Below, one piece after another: positions 26,290-34,575 of a DNA stretch of 61,240 nucleotides. The DNA comes from SAR202 cluster bacterium bin16 (GTDB lineage: Bacteria > Chloroflexota > Dehalococcoidia > Lucifugimonadales > Australimonadaceae), in contig MPMJ01000018.1 in NCBI GenBank assembly GCA_002238425.1, forward strand, positions 1 through 61,240, in the 5' to 3' direction. The first letter of the stretch is position 1; each line of letters opens with the position of its first letter. Below the pieces are notes generated by a model. The model made no database searches. It saw only the letters and a list, made by a program, of their open reading frames with translations, and was not told the DNA's origin. The translations under genes and the position numbers were made by a program.

Positions 26290-27468
26290 ATGAGAACGAA
26301 TCGCAGATGGATGCTGATAGGACTGAGCGGCCTGCTGGCTATGCTCATCGTGGCGTGCGGCGCGGACCCGACGGCCACTCCAACCCCGGTGCCGCCTGAA
26401 CCAACGGCGACACCCGTACCTCAGGCAGAGCCGACCGCGGCGCCAACCGCAACACCAACCTCGACGCCAACGCCTGCCCCGCCCTACTACGAAGGGAAAG
26501 AGATCAGGATGGTGATCGGGTACCGCGTGGGCAGCGGAGCCGACACGGAGGGACGCTTCATCGCATCCAAGCTCTCCGAGTTCATCCCAGGCAACCCCAA
26601 GATTACCGTCACCACACAGCCAGACCGTGCCGGGTTCGAGGCGTTCCTCAACGAACTGCACACAGGGCCGGACGACGGGTTGACCATCACCTACGGCGTC
26701 GGCGGATACCCCGACAACGTGCTGAGTGTGCCTGGCGTTACCTATCAGTGGGAAGACTTCCGGCGGGTCTTCTACCTGAACCGGCCCAACATCTACATGA
26801 TCCACCGGGACATACCCTACAACCGGATGCAGGACTCATTCGGTGGAGACACACCGGTCATACTCCCCCAGATCGGCCCGGCCGGATCGGGCTTTGTGAT
26901 AGACCGGATCCTCATCGAAGAGCTCGGCGTGCCCATCGAGCACATTTTCGGGATATCGCCGTCCTACAACGTTGGCGTGACCGTCATGGAGCGCGGCGAC
27001 GTCAGCGGCCGCACGTTCAGTCCCTACTTCCTCCAGCGTCTGCGGCCCGGCTGGATCGAAAGCGGCGAGTTCCGGCCGTGGGCGATCGCATCGTCCTCGG
27101 ACATTCCGATCCTGCCCAGCGCCGAGTTGCCTGAGTTGCCAGACGATCTGATGAACATCGCCGACATCGTTCCGGACCACCTGCGCGGGGACATCGTCGC
27201 CCTGCAGAACGCCGGGTCGAACGGCATCTTCTTCGACGGCATGACCATGGCGCCCAGTACGCCCGACTCGATCGTGCAGGTCCTCCGCGAGGCCGCATAT
27301 GCAGCCTTCGCAGATCCGGACTTCGGGGCGGAGTTCCAGGAAGTCACAGGCAACCCGCCGAGTATCGTCAGAGGTGAGGACGCAGAAGAGGTTGCAGCGA
27401 ACTTCGACCTGCGCCGCCTCGACGCTATCTACGACAAGTGGGTGGAGACCTACGAGTCGAAGTTCTAA
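26290..27468 (+). CDS. Tripartite tricarboxylate transporter substrate-binding lipoprotein (TctC-like)
   Basis: A 392-residue lipoprotein. The signal peptide ends in IVAC (C23), followed by a Pro/Thr-rich spacer (about residues 28-65) and then a TctC/Bug-type binding domain (EIRMVIGYRVGSGADTEGRFIASKL). It would capture an organic anion outside the membrane and deliver it to the permease encoded next. TctC of Gram-negatives is periplasmic; the lipid anchor suits a cell with one membrane or a surface-bound receptor. It is in the same operon as MDR copy B and upstream of the TctA-TctB fusion by 83 bases. Confidence 0.85.
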   Translation: MRTNRRWMLIGLSGLLAMLIVACGADPTATPTPVPPEPTATPVPQAEPTAAPTATPTSTPTPAPPYYEGKEIRMVIGYRVGSGADTEGRFIASKLSEFIPGNPKITVTTQPDRAGFEAFLNELHTGPDDGLTITYGVGGYPDNVLSVPGVTYQWEDFRRVFYLNRPNIYMIHRDIPYNRMQDSFGGDTPVILPQIGPAGSGFVIDRILIEELGVPIEHIFGISPSYNVGVTVMERGDVSGRTFSPYFLQRLRPGWIESGEFRPWAIASSSDIPILPSAELPELPDDLMNIADIVPDHLRGDIVALQNAGSNGIFFDGMTMAPSTPDSIVQVLREAAYAAFADPDFGAEFQEVTGNPPSIVRGEDAEEVAANFDLRRLDAIYDKWVETYESKF

Positions 27469-27551
27469 GGAACACGGCCCGCAGACGATTAAGGCAACCG
27501 TGGCCTGCTCTCTCTCGTGGAGGCAGGCCACGGCTGCACTGAGAGGCACGG

Positions 27552-29618
27552 ATGGAAGCTCTCGCCCAGAGCGTACCCCTCATAGCGGATTTCCTGACCA
27601 GCCTGCAGTTCTGGCTGATCCTCGGAATCGCGCTGGTGCTGGCGGGGCCCCTGGGGATGATTCCCGGCGTGGGGAGCCTGACGATAGCTGCCATCCTCGT
27701 TCCTTTTGCCATCCTGAACCTGGACCCCGTGCATGGGGTCATGCTCGTCGCGGCGATCATCTCGCTCGCCAACACGATGGACTCTGTCCCCGCCATCCTG
27801 CTGGGGTACGTCACTGCCCCCACTCAGGTCACCTTCCTGGAGGGACACCAACTTGCTCAAAGGGGCGAAGCGGCGCGCGCCCTCGGGGCGGTCTATGCCG
27901 TGTCTACGATCGGTGGCGTGGCAGGCGCCATCGCTCTCGCCCTGCTGCTCCCGGTCGTCAGGCCGTTCATCATCCGCTTCTCGTTCCCCGAGATCACGGC
28001 GATGGCCCTCTTCGGCATCCTCATGATCTCGGTACTCTCACGCGGCGCCCTCCTGCGAGGGCTTGCAGGCGCGATGCTCGGGCTGGTACTGGCCACCATA
28101 GGGCTGAGCTCGTTCTCAGCTCAGCCACGGTTCACCTTCGACATCCTCTACCTGAACTCGGGCCTGCCGATCATCCCGGTGGTCCTGGGCCTCTTCGCGC
28201 TCCCTGAAGTGCTCGACCTGACGATGACGGGCAAGCCCGTGTCGGACCCCGGCACGAAGCTGTCCAACCGCCAGATATGGGATGGCATCAAGTACGGACT
28301 GCGGCGGTGGCACATAGCCATACGCCAGGGGCTGTTCGGCGTGGGGCTCGGAATCATTCCGGGAGTCGGCTCCGGAGTGATCGACTGGCTCTCCTACATG
28401 CTGGGCATCGTTTTCACGAAGGACCGCTCTCAGTTCGGCAAGGGAAGCCTGGACGGTCTCCTTTTCGCCGAGTCTGCCCAGAACGCTCAGAACGCAGGCC
28501 AGGCGGTCCCCACGCTGGGCTTCGGCATCCCCGGCAGCCTTCCGTGGGCGATCCTCCTCGCCGTGCTCCTCGGCTACGGCATCGCTCCGGGGCTACCGAT
28601 GCTTGGGGCGCACCTCGACATCACGGTTGGCGTGGTGCTCTCGATCGGCATCGGCAACGTGCTCATGGTCATCCTCGCGCTTGCGATGACGCCGCTCCTG
28701 CTCAAACTCACGCAGGTGCCCTACCCCTTCATCGCCGCCACGCTCTTCCCGCTCATGCTGCTGGCGGCCTACCAGTCCCGGTTCAACATGGCCGACATCT
28801 ATGTCGTGCTGGCGATGGGGGCACTGGGACTCGCGATGAAGTGGCACGGCTGGCCGCGTCCCCCATTCATCATCGCCTTCATCCTGGGGCCGGTAGTCGA
28901 GCAGAACGCCTGGCCGGCGCTCCAGATGGGCGATGGCGTGCTCATCTTCTTCACCAGGCCCTTCACGCTGGGCATCCTCATCCTGGCTGCCATAGCGATA
29001 GGCTTCCTGCTCTGGGCATTGCGGCCACAGGCAGCAAGCGCCGTTGAACAGCCGGTTATCTCCGGCGGATCAGGCGAGGAACCGGGGAACACACGAAGAG
29101 GCGTGCTGGCGCGGCTGCCATCACTCACATTCAGATTCCGCTGGCAGTGGGAGTACCTGCTCTGGGCCATCCTGATCGCCTGGGTTGCGGGGATAGTCCT
29201 GCGTGAAGCACTCGGGCATGTGCCCAGCGCAGCGTTCGTGCCTATGTGGGCCAGCATCGCATTTCTTACGCTGATGGCCCTCCTGGCGGCGATGGAGTTC
29301 ACCACGCACAGGGGCGAGCTGCGCATCATGGACATCGGCATGCGGACAGGCACCGGCACAGCCGCTGTTAGGCGCCTCCTGCCCCTCGTCGGCTGGCTGC
29401 TGGGGTTCATCGTGGCCATCGGTCTCTTCGGTTTCCAGGCATCCGCCATCCTCTTCCCGCTGTTCTTCCTCCCCTTCGTGATGGGCCTCCGCGGCAAGGC
29501 CTGGGTCTGGGTTCTCGTGTCGATGGCGATGATTGCCGCGGTCACGCTCGGAATCATGGATAACCTGCTCAACGTCTTCTGGCCCAAGCCCTTTATCCGG
29601 AACTGGCTATTCGGCTGA
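27552..29618 (+). CDS. tctA: Fused TctA-TctB tripartite tricarboxylate transporter permease
   Basis: A 688-residue polytopic membrane protein. Residues 1 to about 500 are TctA: PLGMIPGVGSLTIAA (35-49) and GLGIIPGVGSGVIDWL repeat the diagnostic IPGVG motif, and FGIPGSLPWA is a further conserved turn. TctA alone is about 500 residues. After a hydrophilic linker (about 500-530) come four more hydrophobic helices over roughly 150 residues, the size and topology of TctB, the small subunit normally encoded separately. No stand-alone tctB is present. With TctC it forms a secondary, cation-coupled importer for a carboxylate. Confidence 0.87.
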   Translation: MEALAQSVPLIADFLTSLQFWLILGIALVLAGPLGMIPGVGSLTIAAILVPFAILNLDPVHGVMLVAAIISLANTMDSVPAILLGYVTAPTQVTFLEGHQLAQRGEAARALGAVYAVSTIGGVAGAIALALLLPVVRPFIIRFSFPEITAMALFGILMISVLSRGALLRGLAGAMLGLVLATIGLSSFSAQPRFTFDILYLNSGLPIIPVVLGLFALPEVLDLTMTGKPVSDPGTKLSNRQIWDGIKYGLRRWHIAIRQGLFGVGLGIIPGVGSGVIDWLSYMLGIVFTKDRSQFGKGSLDGLLFAESAQNAQNAGQAVPTLGFGIPGSLPWAILLAVLLGYGIAPGLPMLGAHLDITVGVVLSIGIGNVLMVILALAMTPLLLKLTQVPYPFIAATLFPLMLLAAYQSRFNMADIYVVLAMGALGLAMKWHGWPRPPFIIAFILGPVVEQNAWPALQMGDGVLIFFTRPFTLGILILAAIAIGFLLWALRPQAASAVEQPVISGGSGEEPGNTRRGVLARLPSLTFRFRWQWEYLLWAILIAWVAGIVLREALGHVPSAAFVPMWASIAFLTLMALLAAMEFTTHRGELRIMDIGMRTGTGTAAVRRLLPLVGWLLGFIVAIGLFGFQASAILFPLFFLPFVMGLRGKAWVWVLVSMAMIAAVTLGIMDNLLNVFWPKPFIRNWLFG

Positions 29619-29634
29619 TGAATGGCACTCGCTG

Positions 29635-29660
29635 GTTCCTATCGGAACGAGTGCTATAGT
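29635..29660 (+). promoter_or_regulatory. Candidate internal promoter with operator-like palindrome
   Basis: TATAGT (29655-29660) with a TGC just before it looks like an extended -10. No good -35 is present, but GTTCC-TATC-GGAAC (29635-29648) is a small perfect inverted repeat where a -35 would lie, which may be an activator or repressor site. It sits in the 80-base gap before the amidohydrolase at 29699. Confidence 0.35.
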
Positions 29661-29698
29661 GCGCGCCAGCCACCTATCCACCTACTGAGACGGAGTTC

Positions 29699-31165
29699 AT
29701 GTCCACGCTGCTGATAAAGGGCGGTTACCTCCTTCAACCTGACGAACCGCTCGTCCAGGCTGACCTGCTCGTGGCCGACGACGAGATTGCAGCGGTCGGA
29801 GACGTGACGGCGCCGCCCGGAGCGGATGTCCTCGATGTCAACGGGAAGGTCGTCATCCCCGGACTCATCAACGCCCACACGCATTCGAATCAGTCCATCG
29901 AAAAAGGACTGTGCGACAGGCTCCCGCTGGACGCGTGGATGGTGCTCGCCTCTTACGGCGGCGCCGGAGCACGGTTGGAGCCGCGCGACCTCTACGTCTC
30001 CGCCATGCTGGGCGCCATCGAGATGCTCACTACGGGCACCACCGCCGTCCTCGACTGCAACCGCACGGAACCGGCTTGGTACGACGAGGGCATGGACGCC
30101 GTCATGCAGGCCTACATCGACATCGGGATGCGGGCGAACGTCGCCACCCAGTACGCCGACCTCGATTTCTTCTCCTCCATCCCGCTGGGCCTGATCGACG
30201 CCCCCGAAGACCTCACGAGCCGTGCCCGGCGAGCGAACGTCAACGACTCGCTGGACCGCGCGCAGCGCTTCATCGACCGATGGAAGGACCGCCATCCCCG
30301 GCTGACGCCGATGCTCGGCCCATCCTCCGTTCCGAGATGCTCGCAGGAGCTCTTTGAGAGCTCGCTGGCGCTTGCCAGGCAGAAGGGCGTGCGCCTGCAG
30401 ACGCACCTGCTCTCGGCCAAGTCGCAGGTGCCAGTAGCGGAGGAGCGCTTCGCCGGGTCGACCGTCGAGTACCTGCGTAGCCTCGGCGGTCTGCAAGAGT
30501 GGACCTCGTTCGCGCACGGCATCTGGCTCAGCGACGAAGAGGTCGCGATGCTCGGCGAAACCGATGCTGGCATCGTCCATAACCCGGTCAGCAACCAGAA
30601 GCTCGGAGCCGGCATCGCGCCCGCGCCCGCGCTCGCCCGAGCCGGTGTCAACGTCGCGCTGGGCTCGGACGGGGCGTCGAGCAACGACAGCCAGAATATG
30701 TTCGAGACGGTAAAGTCTGCCGCCATCCTGCACCGCTTAGCGAATCCTCCTGACCAATGGCCGGGGGCAGGGGACGCGCTCCGCATGTGCTGGCAAGGCG
30801 GAGCAGCGGTCATGGGCAAGCCTATAGGACGCATCGCCGTCGGCTGCAAGGCGGACCTGACGGTGCTCGCCACCGATTCGCTCCTGCTCGCGCCAAAAGA
30901 GCAGTTGATGAACCAGATCGTCTACTCGGAGTTGGGCATGTCCGTCGAAACGGTCATCGTCGGAGGAGAGGTCGTCGTCCGGGACCGCCGGATACAGACC
31001 ATCGACGTGGATGCGGTATTCGCGGAAGCGCAGGAGCTGGCAGCGCGTGTCTGGGCAAGCCTCCCCGAGCGTTTCACTCGATACGAAGAGACTGAGCCCA
31101 TCCTCCGGCAGTTGGAACATCAGGTCGGCGCGCTGGAACTGCGGTTCGCGCGCACATGTGGGTAG
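29699..31165 (+). CDS. ATZ/TRZ-type (cytosine deaminase-like) amidohydrolase
   Basis: A 488-residue amidohydrolase with metal ligands H60 and H62 (NAHTHSN), H236 (QTHLLS), H273 (FAHGIW) and D324 (GSDGASSND). This subgroup carries out hydrolytic deamination or dechlorination of N-heterocycles such as cytosine, guanine, S-adenosylhomocysteine or triazines. The residue three after H236 is Ser, where many deaminases have Glu, so the reaction may not be a standard deamination. The ribosome site is a weak GGAG. It is followed after 14 bases by a hydantoinase-type gene, and an amidase lies just beyond, suggesting stepwise C-N bond cleavage. Confidence 0.87.
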   Translation: MSTLLIKGGYLLQPDEPLVQADLLVADDEIAAVGDVTAPPGADVLDVNGKVVIPGLINAHTHSNQSIEKGLCDRLPLDAWMVLASYGGAGARLEPRDLYVSAMLGAIEMLTTGTTAVLDCNRTEPAWYDEGMDAVMQAYIDIGMRANVATQYADLDFFSSIPLGLIDAPEDLTSRARRANVNDSLDRAQRFIDRWKDRHPRLTPMLGPSSVPRCSQELFESSLALARQKGVRLQTHLLSAKSQVPVAEERFAGSTVEYLRSLGGLQEWTSFAHGIWLSDEEVAMLGETDAGIVHNPVSNQKLGAGIAPAPALARAGVNVALGSDGASSNDSQNMFETVKSAAILHRLANPPDQWPGAGDALRMCWQGGAAVMGKPIGRIAVGCKADLTVLATDSLLLAPKEQLMNQIVYSELGMSVETVIVGGEVVVRDRRIQTIDVDAVFAEAQELAARVWASLPERFTRYEETEPILRQLEHQVGALELRFARTCG

Positions 31166-31179
31166 GCAGGAGGCAAGGT

Positions 31180-32556
31180 ATGGCAGACCTCGTACTGGAG
31201 AACGGTAGGCTCGTCACCCCATGGGGCGTGCTCGACGCAGGCGTGGCGGTTGAGGACGGCATCATCACCGCGATCGCAGCGAAGGCCGACCTGCCACCGG
31301 CTGAAGAGGTGATCGACTGCAGCGGACAGTACGTGTTCCCCGGATTGTTCGACCCGCACGTCCACCTGGGAGGACGGACCCCCTACGAGGAGAACATCAT
31401 CACGGAGACGCAGAGCGCGGCTGCCGGGGGTGTCACCTCCTTCCTGCAGTACCTGCGCTCCGACAGCATGGGCTACGAGAACGTCACGAAGCGCATCGAG
31501 CTGTCAGCGGAGCGATCACTCGTCGACACCTCGTTCCACTTCATCGTGAGCGGGATGGAGCAGTCGAAGGACATCCCCAGCTTCTCCGAGCGGTTCGATA
31601 TCAAGACGTTCAAGTACTACATGGGCGGGTACGCACCGGGGAACCCGATAGGCATAGTCACCGCGGATGACGGCGTGCTCTATGCGGGAATGGAGCGAAT
31701 CCGGCACCTTGGCGACTACTCCTTCTGCATGGTCCACGCCGAAGACCACCCCCTCGTGGAGTTGTTCACGGCAGAGGTGAAGCAGACCGGCAGGCAGGAC
31801 CTGCAGGCCTACACGGACTCCAGGCCGCACTTCGTGGAGGAGCAGGACGTTCTCCGCGCTATCTGGATGGCTGAGCTGCTCGGCTGCCCGCTGTACATTC
31901 CGCACGTCACCATAGGCGCGGCTATCGACGCGGCGCTCGCAGCGAAGGCGCGCGGCGCGCGTATCGTCCTGGAGACGTGCCCCCACTACCTGGGGTTGAC
32001 CGCCGACCACGAGGTGTTCCACGGCCAGCGCGCCGGTATCGGCAAGGTGAGTCCGCCGCTCCGCGACACCGAGAACCAGGACCGCCTCTGGGAAGGGCTG
32101 GCGAGTGGGGACATCACGACGGTGGGCTCGGACCACGTGCCCATCGAGAAGAGCGGCAGCGCGCTCTGGGAGGAGCGTCCCGGGTTCGCCGGGATGGCGA
32201 CCATCCTTCCTGCGCTCATCACGTTCGGGTTGAAGCCGGGGCGCATCAGCCTCGAGAAGATCGCCGAGGTGACCTCGCTCAACCCAGCCCGGACGTTCGG
32301 CTACTACCCGCAGAAGGGCGTCATGGCTGTCGGCAGCGACGCTGACTTCGCCATCGTCGACCTCGGCCTCGAGAAGACGGTCAACGCCGCCTCGACCCAC
32401 AGCCGCTTCACGAGCGCCTTCGACGAGATGACGCTGACGGGCTGGCCGACGATTACTATCCGGCGAGGAGAGGTCATCTTCAGGGACGGCGAGGTGCTCG
32501 CCGAGCCGGGAAGCGGCCGAATCATCCAGCGCGTCGGTTCCTCGGCACCGGCCTAA
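31180..32556 (+). CDS. Hydantoinase / dihydropyrimidinase / allantoinase-type cyclic amidohydrolase
   Basis: A 458-residue cyclic amidohydrolase. H60 and H62 (FDPHVHLGG), carboxylated Lys K145 (FKYYMGG), H186 (MVHAEDH), H242 (IPHVT) and D318 (GSDHVPI) make the full binuclear metal site. The family opens cyclic amide bonds in hydantoins, dihydropyrimidines, allantoin or dihydroorotate. No pyr genes are near, so catabolism is more likely than pyrimidine synthesis. Start ATG 31180 with AGGAGG upstream is preferred to an open frame from 31156. It is the last gene of its operon and overlaps the convergent amidase by four bases. Confidence 0.9.
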   Translation: MADLVLENGRLVTPWGVLDAGVAVEDGIITAIAAKADLPPAEEVIDCSGQYVFPGLFDPHVHLGGRTPYEENIITETQSAAAGGVTSFLQYLRSDSMGYENVTKRIELSAERSLVDTSFHFIVSGMEQSKDIPSFSERFDIKTFKYYMGGYAPGNPIGIVTADDGVLYAGMERIRHLGDYSFCMVHAEDHPLVELFTAEVKQTGRQDLQAYTDSRPHFVEEQDVLRAIWMAELLGCPLYIPHVTIGAAIDAALAAKARGARIVLETCPHYLGLTADHEVFHGQRAGIGKVSPPLRDTENQDRLWEGLASGDITTVGSDHVPIEKSGSALWEERPGFAGMATILPALITFGLKPGRISLEKIAEVTSLNPARTFGYYPQKGVMAVGSDADFAIVDLGLEKTVNAASTHSRFTSAFDEMTLTGWPTITIRRGEVIFRDGEVLAEPGSGRIIQRVGSSAPA

Positions 32557-33983
32557 CGCACCACGGGCGGGCGCTGATAGCCCGGCCCCACCTGCTCGTA
32601 AGCACGCGCTGCTCTGAGGACCAAGTCGTCTTCGAAGGCGCGTCCCACGAGCTGTAGCCCGATCGGCAATCCTTCCGAAGAGAAACCGCAGGGCACCGAG
32701 ATGGCGGGTAGCGCCAGTGCGTTGAACGGCACGGTCAGCCGCGTCGTGATCCTGCCCTGCCCGCCCGGGGCCTCGACGTCGACAGTGCCCTCGCGGACCG
32801 CAACGTCCCTTGCGTCGGTGCGGTAAGCCGGGGTGGAGTTGGTCGGCGTGAGGAGCAGGTCGGTGTCGCGCATGAGGTCCTGCACCTCGTGGCGCAGCAT
32901 GCTGAGGATCCTCGTGGAACGCATCGTGTCGACGGTGTTGGTGAAGGCGCTCGCGAGGATGCGGTACCGGATGTCGTCGTGGAGGAACTCGTCGCCGCGC
33001 TCCAGCGCCAGGTCCAGCAGCCAGCCCTTGTTCTCGCCCTCGAACGAGGACTCGATCAGCGGCCAGTGTTCCAGCATCCCGATCTCGACTTCGACGACCT
33101 CTGCGCCCAGGTTGGCGAATGCGCCGGCTGCCGCGCGCACGCTCTCCGCCACCTCCGGCAGTGTGTCGCTGTAGAAGTAGTTCGTCACGACAGCGATGCG
33201 GAGCCCGCGCACGCCCTCCTCGAGCCGAGCGGCGTACTCCCGACGCTCCGCCTCGACCGAGGACGGGTCGCGTGAGTCGTAACCGGCGATGGCGTCCATC
33301 GTCAGCGCCACGTCTTCGACGCGGCGGGCAATGGGGCCCAGCGTCATGTACCACGAACTGGTCGGCGGGAGCTCGCCGAACCGGCTGACGAGCCCGTGCG
33401 TCGGTTTCAGCCCCACTACGCCGCAGTACGACGCCGGGTTTCGGATGGAGGCGCGGGCGTCCGTGCCGATGGATACGAACGCCTGGCCGGAGGCCACAGC
33501 GGCAGCCGACCCGCCGCTCGACCCGCCCGTGATGTGGTCCGTGTTCCAGGGATTGTGCGTCGACCCGAAGATGCTCTGGATACAACTGCCCGCGAGCGCC
33601 CATTCGTGCATGTTGTTCTTGCCGAGCACGACCGCCCCGGCATTCCGGAGACGCTCGACGACGGCGGCGTCGAAGTCGGTGACGTGCTCGGCAAGGATGG
33701 GCGACCCGCAGGTGGTGACCCAACCCTCCACCGCGATGTTGTCTTTCACCCCCACAGGGATGCCGTGGAGCGGGCCACGCCAGCCTCCCTGTGCCAGTTC
33801 GGCGTCGGCGGCTTCCGCCCGCGCGAGGGCATCCTCGGCCTTCACGACCGGGAACGCGTTCAGCTGGGCGTCCGTCGCCGCGATCTGTTCGAGCGCGGCG
33901 GTGACCAACTCGACGGATGAGACCGCTCGCGTCCGCAACTGCTCTCCTATGGACGATATGGGTTCGAAGAGCAGTTCGTTCAT
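32553..33983 (-). CDS. Amidase-signature family hydrolase with altered Ser loop
   Basis: A 476-residue amidase of the GatA/AtzE type. The Lys of the Ser-cisSer-Lys triad is K80 (VGVKDN), the cis-Ser lies in GGSSGGS (153-159) and the nucleophile Ser is S179. The loop before it reads GTDARAS instead of the near-universal GTDxGGS, putting Arg177 where a Gly or Ala forms the tight turn; this may alter substrate range. The family hydrolyses amides, including biuret and allophanate-type ureides. Its ATG overlaps the stop of a 65-residue upstream gene (ATGA). It is convergent with the cyclic amidohydrolase, which it overlaps by four bases. Confidence 0.9.
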   Translation of the reverse strand: MNELLFEPISSIGEQLRTRAVSSVELVTAALEQIAATDAQLNAFPVVKAEDALARAEAADAELAQGGWRGPLHGIPVGVKDNIAVEGWVTTCGSPILAEHVTDFDAAVVERLRNAGAVVLGKNNMHEWALAGSCIQSIFGSTHNPWNTDHITGGSSGGSAAAVASGQAFVSIGTDARASIRNPASYCGVVGLKPTHGLVSRFGELPPTSSWYMTLGPIARRVEDVALTMDAIAGYDSRDPSSVEAERREYAARLEEGVRGLRIAVVTNYFYSDTLPEVAESVRAAAGAFANLGAEVVEVEIGMLEHWPLIESSFEGENKGWLLDLALERGDEFLHDDIRYRILASAFTNTVDTMRSTRILSMLRHEVQDLMRDTDLLLTPTNSTPAYRTDARDVAVREGTVDVEAPGGQGRITTRLTVPFNALALPAISVPCGFSSEGLPIGLQLVGRAFEDDLVLRAARAYEQVGPGYQRPPVVR

Positions 33984-34177
33984 GGGGCCAGCCGTTTGTC
34001 GGAGATGTAGGCCACCTGACGCGGGTCGAGGCCTTCCAAGGGGAACGCCGCGAGCCGCTCGCTCGTGGCCTGCCCTCGCCGGACGTATGGCAGGAGCGTC
34101 TCGACCTCTTCAGGAGAGAGCTTCCCGGCGAAGCGGGCCTCTATCAACTGGCGAATGAGATCATCTGAAGCTGGCAT
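33980..34177 (-). CDS. GatC/AtzG-like small amidase partner (65 aa)
   Basis: A 65-residue protein: two short helices (DDLIRQLIEARF, SPEEVETLLPYVRRG) and a C-terminal segment ending DPRQVAYISDKRLAP. The size, gene order and helical start resemble AtzG and the DUF4089-type proteins that bind and stabilise amidases, which are themselves GatC-like. Its stop shares the ATGA overlap with the amidase start, so the two are made in equal amounts. ATG 34177 is preferred (GAGGAG six bases before) over ATG 34204. Similarity is by eye and weak; the partner role is inferred. Confidence 0.6.
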   Translation of the reverse strand: MPASDDLIRQLIEARFAGKLSPEEVETLLPYVRRGQATSERLAAFPLEGLDPRQVAYISDKRLAP

Positions 34178-34274
34178 GGGCCACTCCTCACTTGCCTGAG
34201 TCATCGCACTCGCGTCTCTGGCGGCGGCGATTGTAGCAGTCCTGACCTCCCCACCGGCGCGAGCCGGGGCCACC

Positions 34275-34319
34275 CGATTAAGGGGGCCAACGTCCCCAGA
34301 ATTCTGGCCCCCTTAATCG
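34275..34319. repeat. Perfect 15-bp inverted repeat
   Basis: CGATTAAGGGGGCCA (34275-34289) and TGGCCCCCTTAATCG (34305-34319) are exact inverted copies around a 15-base centre containing GAATTC. It lies upstream of the minus-strand AtzG-like/amidase operon and downstream of the kinase gene, in the gene-free stretch 34178-34575. It could be an operator, a terminator-like stem or a short mobile repeat. Confidence 0.75.
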
Positions 34320-34357
34320 CCGGTCCAGGAGTAAATCGGACTATCATTCTGGCCACT

Positions 34358-34435
34358 TGGCCACCTTAATCCGGGGTGTTTCCAAGGCCACGGCCTGCTT
34401 CCCGCGATTAAAGGGGGCAAGGGGGCCATCGAATT
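34358..34435. repeat. Further diverged copies of the GATTAAGGGGGCCA element
   Basis: TGGCCACCTTAATC at 34358-34371 is a one-mismatch inverted copy. The stretch 34405-34428 (CGATTAA, then AGGGGGC twice, then CA) is an expanded direct copy, and a GAATTC follows it at 34430-34435. With 34275-34319 this gives four copies in alternating orientation within 155 bases. Confidence 0.6.
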
Positions 34436-34454
34436 CACAAGCTGGGCGCGGGAG

Positions 34455-34504
34455 CCATAGGCCAAATCTATAGCTGGGCCCCGAGCTATAGACGCGGTCT
34501 ATGG
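34455..34504. promoter_or_regulatory. Nested palindrome, operator-like
   Basis: Two perfect inverted repeats share one centre (between 34479 and 34480): inner TCTATAGCT / AGCTATAGA (34467-34475, 34484-34492) and outer CCATAG / CTATGG (34455-34460, 34499-34504). CTATAG-type half-sites thus occur four times at symmetrical positions over 50 bases, as expected for two dimers or a tetramer of a regulator. It lies between the kinase gene and the AtzG-like/amidase operon. No regulator gene is nearby. Confidence 0.6.
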
Positions 34505-34575
34505 GTGCTGCGAAGTCGACGGTCATGTAACCAGCGTACGCGGCGAGGGGCCAATCAGGTAAGGGGCGTGTGTCA

